Assembly: GCA_963847615.1 (NCBI GenBank)
Contig: CAWKAN010000020.1
Coordinates: 62,001-126,000, forward strand
DNA: 64,000 nucleotides
Origin: Palsa-883 sp963847615
GTDB taxonomy: Bacteria > Pseudomonadota > Alphaproteobacteria > Acetobacterales > Acetobacteraceae
Direction of reading: 5' to 3'
The translations under genes were made by a program, and so were the position numbers. The notes beneath the pieces are model-generated. The model saw only the letters and a list, made by a program, of their open reading frames with translations, ran no database searches and was not told the origin of the DNA. Shown here piece after piece: positions 18,709-26,776 of this stretch (within the stretch, counting starts at the first letter, position 1; every line of letters starts with the position of its first letter).

Positions 18709-18866
18709 GGGCTAGACGCCCACTGCAACGTCAATGGAATCATACGGGACTAGACTTGGAAATTCGCCAAAGACGTAGAAGAATACTGCAACTTCCAGTG
18801 TCATTCGTCACCGACCTGTGCTAGGATAGCACCGTCTGAAACGGCTTTCGCGAAGGGACGATTTCC
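18709..18866. promoter_or_regulatory. Divergent intergenic region with dyad GTGCTA-GGA-TAGCAC
   Basis: This gap separates the leftward late/modification genes from the rightward accessory block, so it must hold starts for at least one and probably both. A perfect dyad with 6-base arms lies at 18818-18832, about 35 bases before the ATG at 18867, in a position suited to an operator. The stretch is visibly less GC-rich than its surroundings. I cannot name a bound regulator and do not see a strong consensus promoter with correct spacing. Confidence 0.4.
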
Positions 18867-19473
18867 ATGCCGGCGCTGCCTCTCATCAAAACTGCGTCGT
18901 GGGCGACCAAGCTCCCTGACGATCATCTGCGCGTCGGCATTTCGCGTGGCACGCCGCGCCGGCTGCCGGCCGGTTACCGCGTCTTCCGCTCGCTCGCACC
19001 AGGGCCTTGGTTCAACAGCGTCGGGATCGAGGAGTACCTACCGCCTTTATCGAACCGAGATCCTCGGGCGTCTCGACCCCAGGTTCGTCGCCGACGCGCT
19101 GGTTGGCCTCGCCGGCGGCCGGGTTCCGGTTCTGCTTTGCTATGAAGCCCCCGTAGCCGGCCAGTGGTGTCACCGCGCGATGGCCGCGGAATGGCTCGCC
19201 GAGGCCCTCGGTGTCACGGTGCCAGAGTTCGGCTTTGAGTCGCTACCGCAGCACGAGCATCCCCTGATGCCTCCGCAGCTTCGGCGCGTCATCGCCTCGA
19301 CCGCCACGCCTGACGTTGCGCCCTTCACCGGCCGCACAGCCACCATTGCGGGCGAGCTGCACCGCGTCGTCGGACCCGACCCCGAGAAGCCCGGCATGGC
19401 GATCATCGTTGCTGGCGACAGACGATTCTCCACCGGCATCGAGACGCTTCGCCGCCAGTTCGGCAAACCGTGA
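18867..19473 (+). CDS. DUF488-like protein, one frameshift near 19037
   Basis: Joining the two frames gives about 201 residues. Before the break: MPALPLIKTASWATKLPDDH, then RVGISRGTPRRLPAGYRVFR and FNSVGIEEY. After removing one extra C in TACCTACC: YRLYRTEILGRLDPRFVADA, GRVPVLLCYEAPVAGQWCHR and MAAEWLAEALG, the typical DUF488 ending with a Cys and a WCHR motif. Family function is uncertain; some relatives are linked to stress or nucleic-acid metabolism. It is the first gene of the plus-strand block, with its own upstream dyad. Confidence 0.7.
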
Positions 19474-19591
19474 TTCCGACCCTCGCGCGGTGCCATCTTT
19501 CGGCACCGCGCGACCGCGCGCTTGGAGCGGCTACGGGAACTGCACCCGCCCAGGAGTTGGTGCTCCCGGTCAACTAATTGTCGCCGCAAAT

Positions 19592-19663
19592 CGAAGTAAC
19601 GGCGCGACTATTCTAGTATAGTCGCGCTTTATAGTTGTTCCGTGTGTGTAATAGTGGTATAAG
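19592..19663 (+). promoter_or_regulatory. Promoter P1 of the accessory block with upstream conserved element
   Basis: A sigma70-type promoter, TTGTTC (19635-19640), 17-base spacer, TATAAG (19658-19663), is followed by ATACTCACT. Sixty-six bases before the -10 lies CGAAGTAACGG (19592-19602), immediately followed by an inverted repeat GCGCGACTA/TATAGTCGCGC around 19602-19627. The same arrangement recurs before 21890 at nearly identical spacing, which strongly supports a real, co-regulated promoter. The first gene downstream starts at 19698. Confidence 0.75.
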
Positions 19664-19697
19664 ATACTCACTAAAACACTACCACGGAGCGGCCCAC

Positions 19698-20174
19698 ATG
19701 GCCTTGCAAATCACCAACGGCAACCAGGGCGCGATCACCAGCCCGAACGGCAGCGGCTTCTACACAACCGTGTGGGTCAACTGCCGCGACGGCTTCACCG
19801 ACGCCGACCTCGTTACCGGCAAATCCCACCGAACCGAAGCCGGCGCATGGCGCTGGGCCAGGAAGCAAATCGGCCTCTCGGCCGCACCCCTCCCGCCGAA
19901 AGCGACAGCAGCAGAGGCTGCGATGGACCGCGACCTAGCCGAAGCCGCAACGCTTCTCCCGCCGGGCCTGACGATTGACCGCTGCCGGCACGAGAGCGTC
20001 ACCGCGACCTCGCTCTGGATATTCGACGCTGACGGCAAGCAGATCGCCAGCGTCTCCCGCCACCTGTCGGACTGGAAGGCGAACCGGATGGAGCGCGGCA
20101 TGCCCACGTCGCAACGCTTCACCCCGACGCTGGCCGCGGCGATCGCGCATGTCACCGAGGAGCGCAGGCCATGA
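19698..20174 (+). CDS. Unknown protein, first gene after promoter P1
   Basis: 158 residues from ATG 19698, preceded by CGGAGCGG. A longer frame from 19635 would start inside the promoter, so it is rejected. The N-terminal part is GNQGAITSPNGSGFYTTVWV, and residues about 85-158 include LPPGLTIDRCRHESVTATSL, WIFDADGKQIASVSRHLSDW. I recognise no family. The stop overlaps the next start (ATGA), so it heads an operon with the two following genes. The proteins of this block resemble small genes shared between alphaproteobacterial plasmids and prophages. Confidence 0.65.
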   Translation: MALQITNGNQGAITSPNGSGFYTTVWVNCRDGFTDADLVTGKSHRTEAGAWRWARKQIGLSAAPLPPKATAAEAAMDRDLAEAATLLPPGLTIDRCRHESVTATSLWIFDADGKQIASVSRHLSDWKANRMERGMPTSQRFTPTLAAAIAHVTEERRP

Positions 20175-20392
20175 CAACCCAGACGATCACCGCGATCCGG
20201 TGCAGCGACGGCTACACGCTGCACCTGCCCCCGCACGCGGTAGCGGGCCGCATCTACTGCGCCAACGCCAATCCCACTCTGCGCCCGCACCGGCTGCGCA
20301 TGATGGCCCAGGACATGGCGCTGCTGGCGCTGCAAGGCGTCGTCACGACACGCGCGGCCTGCACCGACTGGATTCTCACCACCGAAGCCTGA
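20171..20392 (+). CDS. Small unknown protein
   Basis: 73 residues, MTTQTITAIRCSDGYTLHLP. Compact and slightly basic with two Cys but no recognisable metal motif. ATGA overlap with the preceding gene supports the start. It lies 30 bases before the DUF3560 gene. Function unknown. Confidence 0.55.
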   Translation: MTTQTITAIRCSDGYTLHLPPHAVAGRIYCANANPTLRPHRLRMMAQDMALLALQGVVTTRAACTDWILTTEA

Positions 20393-20422
20393 CACCTCAC
20401 CCTGCCACGGAGGTTACCCCCC

Positions 20423-21226
20423 ATGTCTGACACCACCAGGACCGCCGGCCGCACCCAAGCGGAACGGCGCGCCGATCGCCAGGACCGGATCGACGGCAGA
20501 GCCGATCGCCTCCGGGGCGAGGCCTCCGCGCAACTGCGGCGCGCTGACCAAATCTCCGAGCGGTTCGCCGGAGGCCAACCCATCCTGGTCGGCCACCACT
20601 CCGAGCGCGGCGCACGGCGCGACCATGCGAGGATGGACACCGCGATGCGCAAAGGCGTCGCGCTCAGCCGCAAGGCCGCAGCGGTGGCATCCGTCACGCC
20701 GTCAACCGCCGTGCTGGCGACCGACTCAGACGGCCCCGAGATCATGCAGGCCCGCATCGAGAAGGCACTGACGCTCCAGGCCCGCATGAAGGCGGCGAAC
20801 GTCGCCGCCCGGAAAGGCGACCGCGTTGCGCTCGCCGCGCAGGGCTTCGACCCTCCCCAGATCGAGGAACTGCTCACCCCGCAATGGGGCAACGGCCGCG
20901 GCCCGATAGGCTTCCCCAGCTACGCGCTGTCGAACAACAGCGCCAACATCCGACGCATGCGCGAGCGGCTGGCGGAACTGCGGCGCGCCCAGACGATGAC
21001 GCCCACAGAGCGCACCGTCGGCGACGTGCGGGTGGTCGAAGACCCCGAGGCCATGCGGATCAGGCTGCACTTTCCCGGCAAGCCGACGCGGGCGGTGATC
21101 GCCACGCTCAAGCGCAACGGCTTCCGCTGGGCGCCGTCCGAGCGTGCATGGCAGCGGCAACTGACTCCCGCCGGCCGTATGGGCGCCGATTTGGTCCTCG
21201 GCTTCATCAAGATGTCGGGAGGCTGA
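20423..21226 (+). CDS. DUF3560 domain protein
   Basis: 267 residues. The core GGQPILVGHHSERGARRDHA, followed by helical, Arg-rich surroundings, is the signature of DUF3560, found on conjugative plasmids, ICEs and some prophages, often near ParB and methylase genes. The C-terminal part carries a second small domain, VRVVEDPEAMRIRLHFPGKP, TRAVIATLKRNGFRWAPSER, of the kind seen at the end of plasmid antirestriction-type proteins. A GGAGG precedes the start by about 12 bases. Biochemical function unknown. Its presence suggests that this block derives from a plasmid-like pool. Confidence 0.8.
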   Translation: MSDTTRTAGRTQAERRADRQDRIDGRADRLRGEASAQLRRADQISERFAGGQPILVGHHSERGARRDHARMDTAMRKGVALSRKAAAVASVTPSTAVLATDSDGPEIMQARIEKALTLQARMKAANVAARKGDRVALAAQGFDPPQIEELLTPQWGNGRGPIGFPSYALSNNSANIRRMRERLAELRRAQTMTPTERTVGDVRVVEDPEAMRIRLHFPGKPTRAVIATLKRNGFRWAPSERAWQRQLTPAGRMGADLVLGFIKMSGG

Positions 21227-21227
21227 C

Positions 21228-21405
21228 ATGGCGAAGAAAGCGCAAATCCCCCTCACCGAGCGGCAGGCGACCGCACTGTCTCGCCTGCTCTACGAAGGCT
21301 CTACGGAAAGCCCCAAAGGGGAAACCACGAAACCAGCGCGGGAAGCCCCGCATCTATCGCGACATCCTCGACATGCTCGACCAAGCGGTTTTCCTGGAGG
21401 AATGA
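21228..21405 (+). CDS. Small unknown protein, one frameshift
   Basis: About 59 residues when a missing base near 21310-21330 is allowed: MAKKAQIPLTERQATALSRL in the first frame, then GKPRNQRGKPRIYRDILDML and DQAVFLEE to the stop at 21405. The last part is a helix similar to the end of short plasmid/phage proteins. It starts 1 base after the DUF3560 stop and ends 3 bases before the next GTG. No function is recognised. Confidence 0.45.
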
Positions 21406-21408
21406 ACC

Positions 21409-21768
21409 GTGGCACAGCCCGCCATCCCGGCCCGCGTCCTTGCCAATGTCGAGGCCGCTCTCACCACCCTCCGGGGCATCGCTGCCCAGGTCACCAGCGC
21501 CAGGACGGCGCTCGATGGCCGGCTCGGCGGTGGCGGCCGATATGAGGCCGACGTGCTGACCAACCGCGCCGCCGATATTGCGTGGTGTAACCAACGGCTC
21601 GCGCACTTTCGCGAGTTTGCCCCGCGCAACGGCGTGGATGCCGAGGCCGTGCTGGCTGGGCTCGGCGGCGTCCCTGACCTCACCCCAAGCTCGGCCGCGG
21701 CCGACTGGCTCCGCGACAGCGCGCGCCCGCGTAGCCAGACGGCGCCAGCGCGCGCATCCGACAGTTAG
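21409..21768 (+). CDS. Unknown helical protein
   Basis: 119 residues from a GTG at 21409 with GGAGGAATG upstream. The sequence is MAQPAIPARVLANVEAALTT, then helical AAQVTSARTALDGRLGGGGR and ADIAWCNQRLAHFREFAPRN. It ends the first operon of the block. Promoter P2 begins 10 bases after its stop. No known domain is apparent. Confidence 0.55.
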   Translation: MAQPAIPARVLANVEAALTTLRGIAAQVTSARTALDGRLGGGGRYEADVLTNRAADIAWCNQRLAHFREFAPRNGVDAEAVLAGLGGVPDLTPSSAAADWLRDSARPRSQTAPARASDS

Positions 21769-21777
21769 AGTATAGAA

Positions 21778-21850
21778 CGAAGTAACGGAGATAATATACT
21801 GTTGCTAGTGGCGTTTTTTACTTGGTGCAAGAGTGTAACTATGCTATAAG
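21778..21850 (+). promoter_or_regulatory. Promoter P2 of the accessory block, twin of P1
   Basis: TTGGTG (21822-21827), 17-base spacer, TATAAG (21845-21850), followed by ATACTCACT exactly as in P1. CGAAGTAACGG occurs at 21778-21788, 67 bases before the -10, against 66 in P1. The long inverted repeat present after this element in P1 is absent. The shared box is therefore the better candidate for an activator or repressor site, and the inverted repeat may be an additional control in P1. Confidence 0.75.
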
Positions 21851-21889
21851 ATACTCACTTACACCTTGCTCCGACCGAAAGTCACTCCG

Positions 21890-22336
21890 ATGGCCGCACG
21901 GATCACCAAGAAAGCCCAGAGAACCGCAGCAGTGCACGCGGCCTACGCGGCCCGCACCGGCATGGACAAGCGGTCCGCGAAAATCCTCGTGGCCGCCCAC
22001 ATCGTGAAGCCCGAAACGTTTGAAGACGAACAGGGCAACGTGGTTCGGGTGTGGAAGTCGGCGGAAATGTCCTCCTACTCCAACGCCGACATCGCCTCGA
22101 CCCTGCGCAACCGGGTTGCGGTCGAACCCAACGAAATGCTCGGCACCGTCCCTCCCTCCGCGATCAAGTACTGCGTCACGAAGGGCTGGCTGGTCCCGAA
22201 CGCGAGCAAGACCCTCTACAGCGTCACGCTGCGCGGCGCTGTCGATCTCGACCTGCCGCTCCGCTTCAAGGGCGGCGCGTTTCACGGCCGCAAAATCCCG
22301 TTCGCGGCAACCCCATCCGCTCCTACCAAGGGGTAA
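21890..22336 (+). CDS. Unknown basic protein, first gene after promoter P2
   Basis: 148 residues from ATG 21890 (MAARITKKAQRTAAVHAAYA). An upstream ATG at 21866 lies only about 10 bases after the presumed transcription start and has no ribosome site. The Lys/Arg-rich start and the region VVRVWKSAEMSSYSNADIAS, TLRNRVAVEPNEMLGTVPPS, AIKYCVTKGWLVPNASKTLY suggest a winged-helix-like or nucleic acid-binding fold, but I do not recognise it. It heads the operon that continues to about 23927. Confidence 0.6.
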   Translation: MAARITKKAQRTAAVHAAYAARTGMDKRSAKILVAAHIVKPETFEDEQGNVVRVWKSAEMSSYSNADIASTLRNRVAVEPNEMLGTVPPSAIKYCVTKGWLVPNASKTLYSVTLRGAVDLDLPLRFKGGAFHGRKIPFAATPSAPTKG

Positions 22337-22342
22337 TTCCCG

Positions 22343-22966
22343 ATGTTCACCGCGGAACTCGCTCGGCTGAAAACCGAGTATGTCCGGCTGCCCGAAAAGG
22401 ATCAGACGTTCGCCCTGTCGCTGCTACAGCAGCAAGCCCGCAACGGAACCCTGTCAGCCAAGCAATGGCCGTGGGTCAAGAAGCTGGTCGATCGCATCGA
22501 CCAGCCGCCCGAGGCCACCGGCCCGCGGAACCTGGGCGATCAGACCGAACTCCGGGCGATGTTCGCCACGGCCGGCGAGAAGATCAAATTCCCTCACCTG
22601 CTGCTCCGCCACGACGGCGACGGCTATTCCGAGACTCTCAAGGTCTGGATCGCCGGTGCGCGGTCGATGCATCCCGGCTCGTTTTCGGTCACGACAACGG
22701 CCGTCGCCCGCGAGTGGCTCGGCCGCATCATGCAGGACGGCACCTGGACACCGGCGCACACGCGAAGCGCGATCGAGTACGACAGCGTTGCCGACCTTCT
22801 CTCCGAGCTGATCGCCGCGCCGCACGCCTTTCTCGTGGCTAACGGCAAGTCGGCGGGCGCGTGCTGCTACTGCGGGACCGAACTCACCGACGCGCGCAGC
22901 GTCGAGGCCGGCTATGGCCCGACCTGCGCGAAGAAATGGCGCCTTCCCTGGGGCGCTGCGAAATGA
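22343..22966 (+). CDS. DUF6011 domain protein with C-terminal zinc motif
   Basis: 207 residues. The N-terminal 60 are helical (LPEKDQTFALSLLQQQARNG). The middle has PHLLLRHDGDGYSETLKVWI. The C-terminal 40 contain ACCYCGTELTDARSVEAGYG followed by PTCAKKW, the four-cysteine DUF6011 zinc-binding module. These proteins are common in phages and plasmids and of unknown function, and a nucleic acid-binding role is plausible. ATGA overlap with the next gene. Confidence 0.75.
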   Translation: MFTAELARLKTEYVRLPEKDQTFALSLLQQQARNGTLSAKQWPWVKKLVDRIDQPPEATGPRNLGDQTELRAMFATAGEKIKFPHLLLRHDGDGYSETLKVWIAGARSMHPGSFSVTTTAVAREWLGRIMQDGTWTPAHTRSAIEYDSVADLLSELIAAPHAFLVANGKSAGACCYCGTELTDARSVEAGYGPTCAKKWRLPWGAAK

Positions 22967-23343
22967 CCAGCAACCGCTACGTGACCCTCGGCACCGGCCG
23001 ACAGGTGACCCTCGGCTCCTACGTGGCCGCTTGGCGCCGCGTCAAGGCGATGAAGCCCGACACGGTGATCCGCAACGGCATCCAGTGGTTCGACCAATCC
23101 GCGGCCGAAGTGCTGCGGCAGTTCCGCGACGGCATGCACGACCGCATCAACCGGCACCTGCCGGGCTACGGCGAAGGCCGGCGGTGGGCGCGCGAATACC
23201 AGGTGTCGCTGCTGCGCGACTGCACCGCCATCCGGGACTTTCGTCAGCGGCGCATCGTCCGGTCCGGCTCCGGCCTGGAATTGCCCGAGATGCAGCGCCG
23301 CTATCCCGACGTGCACGAGCGATTCCGCAGCCGGGAGTGGTGA
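22963..23343 (+). CDS. Unknown protein
   Basis: 126 residues. The ATG overlaps the DUF6011 stop (ATGA), which selects this start over the longer open frame beginning at 22861. Sequence: MTSNRYVTLGTGRQVTLGSY, then VAAWRRVKAMKPDTVIRNGI, FRDGMHDRINRHLPGYGEGR and LPEMQRRYPDVHERFRSREW. Similar small Arg/Tyr-rich proteins accompany DUF6011 genes in alphaproteobacterial mobile DNA. Function unknown. Confidence 0.6.
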   Translation: MTSNRYVTLGTGRQVTLGSYVAAWRRVKAMKPDTVIRNGIQWFDQSAAEVLRQFRDGMHDRINRHLPGYGEGRRWAREYQVSLLRDCTAIRDFRQRRIVRSGSGLELPEMQRRYPDVHERFRSREW

Positions 23344-23346
23344 CCG

Positions 23347-23583
23347 ATGCGCCCGACCAAGACCCAGCGACTGATCGAATTGATGCAAGCCGGCGACTGG
23401 CCGCGCGCACTCAGCCTCGCCAACAGCTTCCGCCGGCTCGGCCCTCACCGCGACACGATCCGCCTCGCGCACGAATGCCGGGTCCATCCCCGTTTCTACC
23501 GCGGCCTCGGTCGTAATCCGGAAGCCGCCACTGCGGCCGGCATCGCGGCGCTGCAAGAACTCTATCCCCCGAACAGGAGTTGA
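23347..23583 (+). CDS. Small helical unknown protein
   Basis: 78 residues, MRPTKTQRLIELMQAGDWPR, ALSLANSFRRLGPHRDTIRL, AHECRVHPRFYRGLGRNPEA. The helical repeats look like a short solenoid or winged-helix element. Proteins of this type are widespread in prophages and plasmids of Rhodospirillales with no known role. It follows the previous stop by 3 bases and overlaps nothing else. Confidence 0.6.
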   Translation: MRPTKTQRLIELMQAGDWPRALSLANSFRRLGPHRDTIRLAHECRVHPRFYRGLGRNPEAATAAGIAALQELYPPNRS

Positions 23584-23585
23584 CC

Positions 23586-23927
23586 ATGACAATGAATGTG
23601 CAACGACGCCAAGAGATCGAACGCCAGATCATTCTGCGCATCGTGAAGGATGCGCTGGAAGCTGGCTTTCAGATCACTGTCGATGACGGCGGCGACGAAC
23701 CGAGCGTCAAGCGTTCCACCGACCAAGCCGCCATCATGGCGGCGGTGATGCTGACCGACGAGGACTTCCTCTACTACAGCAAGCCCGGTGAACCGCTCCA
23801 GGGTTGGGTCAGACTGATCTACGGCAACGACGGCTGGGACGTGGTCAACGATTACACCACGAATTTAGAGCCGTTGCTGGCCGGCGCCACAGCCGAAGCT
23901 GACAACTTGGAGGCCAAGCACGGCTGA
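23586..23927 (+). CDS. Unknown acidic protein
   Basis: 113 residues from ATG 23586, with AGGAG 6 bases before it. An in-frame TTG at 23580 is less likely. The sequence MTMNVQRRQEIERQIILRIV, then FQITVDDGGDEPSVKRSTDQ, ADMAAVMLTDEDFLYY-like and GWVRLIYGNDGWDVVNDYTT resembles small phage proteins often encoded beside ParB. It is the last gene of the P2 operon before a 70-base gap. No function is assigned. Confidence 0.6.
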   Translation: MTMNVQRRQEIERQIILRIVKDALEAGFQITVDDGGDEPSVKRSTDQAAIMAAVMLTDEDFLYYSKPGEPLQGWVRLIYGNDGWDVVNDYTTNLEPLLAGATAEADNLEAKHG

Positions 23928-23999
23928 ACGTGCGGCCTATTTATCAGTAATTTACTTGCGCACGGCGGTCCGCCCGCCGGCGCGATGGAGCAAGCGAAA

Positions 24000-24221
24000 A
24001 TGGCCCACCCGACGACGACAGCGGTCCGCTCACTGAAACCACGGACCTTCACCATGCAGCAGGTTGAAGAGGCGAGCGGCATGCAAGCCGGCTTCTGCAT
24101 CGCCTGCGGCGCCATGCAGGAATGTTGCGAGCCGGACGCTCGAAAATACCGCTGCGACAACTGCGGGAAATCCGAGGTCTACGGCGCCGAAGAACTCCTG
24201 CTGATGGGCCGCGTCAACTGA
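24000..24221 (+). CDS. Small zinc-ribbon protein
   Basis: 73 residues from ATG 24000, with GGAG 8 bases upstream. An ATG at 23985 would include that ribosome site. It has two cysteine pairs, FCIACGAMQECC and YRCDNCGKSEVYGAEELLLM, forming a probable zinc ribbon. The end is typical for a family found near methylase and ParB genes in alphaproteobacterial mobile elements. It probably binds nucleic acid or a protein partner; exact function unknown. Confidence 0.65.
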   Translation: MAHPTTTAVRSLKPRTFTMQQVEEASGMQAGFCIACGAMQECCEPDARKYRCDNCGKSEVYGAEELLLMGRVN

Positions 24222-24255
24222 CAGCCGCCCCCTCCTGCCACAAGGAAATCCCCCC

Positions 24256-25079
24256 ATGTCCGCCACCAGAATGCGCGTGCCAGACGACGTGATCCCGATC
24301 CTCCGCCGCAGCACCATCGCCGGGAACGTCCTCACCCTTCCCGAACAACTCGACCGCGAAACCTACCTGCGCGTCGCCAAGGTGCTGACCGCCGCGCGCG
24401 GCAAGTGGAACCGCAAGGCCAACGGCCATGTCTTCCCCTTCGACCCGCGCGAACTGATCGGCGCGGCCGTCGAGGACGGGGTTGTCGTTGACGCCAAGCG
24501 GACCCTCCAGTTCTTCGAGACGCCCGACGATCTCGCGAAGCGCATGGTCGGCCTCTCCGGCATCGGCGAGGGCGAGATCGCCCTGGAGCCGAGCGCCGGC
24601 CAGGGCCGCATCGTCCGGCACCTGATGGCCAGGGGCGCGATGGTCGATGCCGTCGAGATCGACCCGGAAAACTGCAAGGCGCTCCGCGCCATCCCTGACA
24701 TCCGCTGCGTCTGCGAGCAGGATTTCCTCGAGTACGCCAAGGTGGACGCCGCCCAGTACGACGCGGTCGTGATGAACCCGCCGTTCGCGAACAACCAGGA
24801 CATCAAGCACATTCACGCGGCATGGCAGTTCGTCAGGCCCGGCCGTCGCCTGATCGCCATCTGCTCGGAGGGTCCGTTCTTCCGACAGGACGGCACAGCA
24901 AAGGAGTTCCGCGCGTGGCTCGAAGAGATCGGCGCCGACGCGGTGAAGCTCCCCGACGACACGTTCCGCGAGAGCGGGACCGGGGTCGCCACCCGGATCA
25001 TCTTCGCCACCAAGGCAGCCGGTCCGGCGCCCAGGGGAGCCGAGGAAAACGAGGCCAGTCGCCTTCGACATTCCGATGA
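24256..25079 (+). CDS. SAM-dependent DNA methyltransferase (N6-adenine type motif)
   Basis: A Rossmann-fold methyltransferase: ALEPSAGQGRIVRHLMARGA is the SAM-binding motif I region, followed by VDAVEIDPENCKALRAIPDI, CEQDFLEY and the catalytic YDAVVMNPPFANNQDIKHI. The sensible protein ends around FRESGTGVATRIIFATKAAG near 25020. As read, that frame runs on to 25371 through the ParB gene. A shift of frame near 25020-25060 instead gives a TGA at 25077-25079 that forms an ATGA overlap with ParB, so I use that end. A target sequence cannot be predicted. Confidence 0.8.
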
Positions 25080-25936
25080 ACCAAATCGAACGCGACCCCG
25101 ACCAGCCCCGCAAGGTGTTCGAACCTACCGCGCTCCGCGAACTCGCCGCCTCCATCCGGGCGGACGGCCTGCTACAGCCCATCGTCGTGCGGCCCTCGAC
25201 CACGGGCCGCACCCGCTACATGATCTCGGTCGGCGAGCGACGCTGGCGTGCCCACCAGATCAACGGGGCCGCGACGATCCGGGCATTCGTGACGACACCG
25301 AAAGATACGACCACGGTCCGCGTCATGCAGATCATCGAGAACGATCAGCGGCAGGACGTCACCCCGCTTGAGCAGGCGAGGTCCTATCAGGCGCTGATGG
25401 ACTCGACCGGCTGGACCGTCGAGGAACTCGGCGCCCGGATCGGCAAGGCGCCGCACCGGATCACCGAGCGCACGGCGCTGCTCAATCTCCGGCCCGAGTA
25501 CCAGGCCCTGCTGGCGAGCGGCAACCTGAAACCCTCCGAGGCAACCGAACTGGTGCGGCTGTCGCCGCGCGGGCAGGACACCCTGTTCAACGCCATCCGG
25601 ACCGGCGGCTGCCGGAACTACAACGACCTCCGGGCCTCTTCCACCGCGCTGGTCAATGCGGAGGCCCAGCTTCTGCTGATGCCCGACGCACCGCCGCCGC
25701 CGACCAAAGAGGACCGCGACCTCGCCAACGCCTTCGAGGCTCACGTCGAACGGGTCGCGGCGCTGCTGCGCTCCGGCATCCACGAGAACCAGATCGTCGC
25801 GGTGCGCAAGACCAGCCCGCACCGGGCCGGCACCCTGGCCGACTTGCTGGCCGTCATGCAGACCGACCTGCGCCGCATCGAGGTCGCGCTGCGCGAGGTC
25901 GCCATCCAGGCGAGTTTCCTCGACCAAGCCGCCTGA
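25076..25936 (+). CDS. ParB/RepB/Spo0J family protein
   Basis: 286 residues. It opens MNQIERDPDQPRKVFEPTAL, with the in-frame upstream codons reading VAFDIP, so the real start may be slightly earlier at a non-ATG codon. The ParB CTPase domain follows: LRELAASIRADGLLQPIVVR, YMISVGERRWRAHQINGAAT (GERRxRA box) and IIENDQRQDVTPLEQARSYQ. An HTH region comes next (WTVEELGARIGKAPHRITER). In a prophage or former plasmid it may act in partition or in transcription; no ParA lies beside it. ATGA overlap with the methyltransferase suggests joint action. Confidence 0.85.
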   Translation: MNQIERDPDQPRKVFEPTALRELAASIRADGLLQPIVVRPSTTGRTRYMISVGERRWRAHQINGAATIRAFVTTPKDTTTVRVMQIIENDQRQDVTPLEQARSYQALMDSTGWTVEELGARIGKAPHRITERTALLNLRPEYQALLASGNLKPSEATELVRLSPRGQDTLFNAIRTGGCRNYNDLRASSTALVNAEAQLLLMPDAPPPPTKEDRDLANAFEAHVERVAALLRSGIHENQIVAVRKTSPHRAGTLADLLAVMQTDLRRIEVALREVAIQASFLDQAA

Positions 25937-26020
25937 CGCGGCGGCTATCGGCGGGCGCGCGCGGGCCATACCCCGCCGCGCCATACCCCCCCCCGAATTC
26001 CGCGAGCGAGCAAACAAAAC

Positions 26021-26126
26021 CCATGCACGGTCCCGGAGGGGGCGCGCGCGGAGGGCTGAAACCCCACCCGGTAGAACTACACCCATGCACGGTCCCGGTG
26101 GGGGCAGGCGGAGGGGCTGAAACCCC
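26021..26126 (+). repeat. Direct repeat of about 62 bp after parB
   Basis: CCATGCACGGTCCCGG begins at 26021 and again at 26083. CTGAAACCCC follows at 26056 and again at 26117. Both copies are embedded in runs of G and C that can pair. The region 25937-26410 otherwise holds no convincing gene. It may be a transcription end, a ParB-associated site or simple duplication. Confidence 0.6.
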
Positions 26127-26410
26127 CTACCCCCGGGCGCGGGCCGACTATCTCCAACGTGCCAATTTGCGGAGTGGCCAGCTCGCACTCAGACCGTCAA
26201 GCTTACACGCATGACGCGCGCGTGGGAGCGGATGTAGGGCGTCCGAGCGTCGGGGATGTGCGACTCTGCGGGCCTCATGCTGTCCAGCATGATAGTCGGT
26301 TGGCCGCCGCGGGACTGTCGCCGCGGGACTTGCCACATTGGGGCCTTACGCGGCATTCTGCGGCGGCACAGGATAGCGGTTCCGCAGGAGGCCGTAATAG
26401 GAGATGTCGG

Positions 26411-26761
26411 ATGAAATGCATCTTCGCTGCCGCTTTGTTCCTTGCTGCCGGAACAATGGAAACGGAAGCCTGTTCGGGATCCTTAACCGTTTCTCTCGAG
26501 ACGTTCGGGCAAGGCGTTACCATCGAGCTCAGGAATGGCACGCCGGGAAGTTCTAGATTGTTTGCGAGCCAGCAAAGCAGTGGCGGGACCGTCTATTTCA
26601 ATGGCTTCTGTACGGGATCGTATTTCTTGGCAATTGGTGACGGAGAAACCGTCGATGTCGCACCTGTACACCAGTACAACGACGGGCATTCCTACCAGAG
26701 CCGCATTCGCGTCGTCCCCCATGCCGGCAATATCAGCAGGCGCTCACGCAACAGTCTTTGA
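26411..26761 (+). CDS. Small secreted protein of unknown function
   Basis: 116 residues from ATG 26411, preceded by AGGAG. The N-terminus MKCIFAAALFLAAGTMETEA is a Sec-type signal with probable cleavage after ETEA. The mature part is a beta-rich domain (GSLTVSLETFGQGVTIELRN, GGTVYFNGFCTGSYFLAIGD) with two Cys. A longer open frame upstream lacks a signal and a ribosome site. Base composition is less GC-rich than phage genes around it, and it sits 15 bases before an exported ankyrin protein, so the pair looks like acquired cargo. Confidence 0.65.
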   Translation: MKCIFAAALFLAAGTMETEACSGSLTVSLETFGQGVTIELRNGTPGSSRLFASQQSSGGTVYFNGFCTGSYFLAIGDGETVDVAPVHQYNDGHSYQSRIRVVPHAGNISRRSRNSL

Positions 26762-26776
26762 CAACGGAGGATTGCC

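Noticed and set aside
18709..18866. Strong consensus promoter for the DUF488-like gene
   Set aside because: TAGGAT after TTCGTC has only a 12-base spacer; only the dyad is worth reporting.
26023..26214. 63-residue frame across the duplicated element after parB
   Set aside because: Its sequence is produced by the G/C-rich repeat, with no ribosome site and no protein-like pattern.
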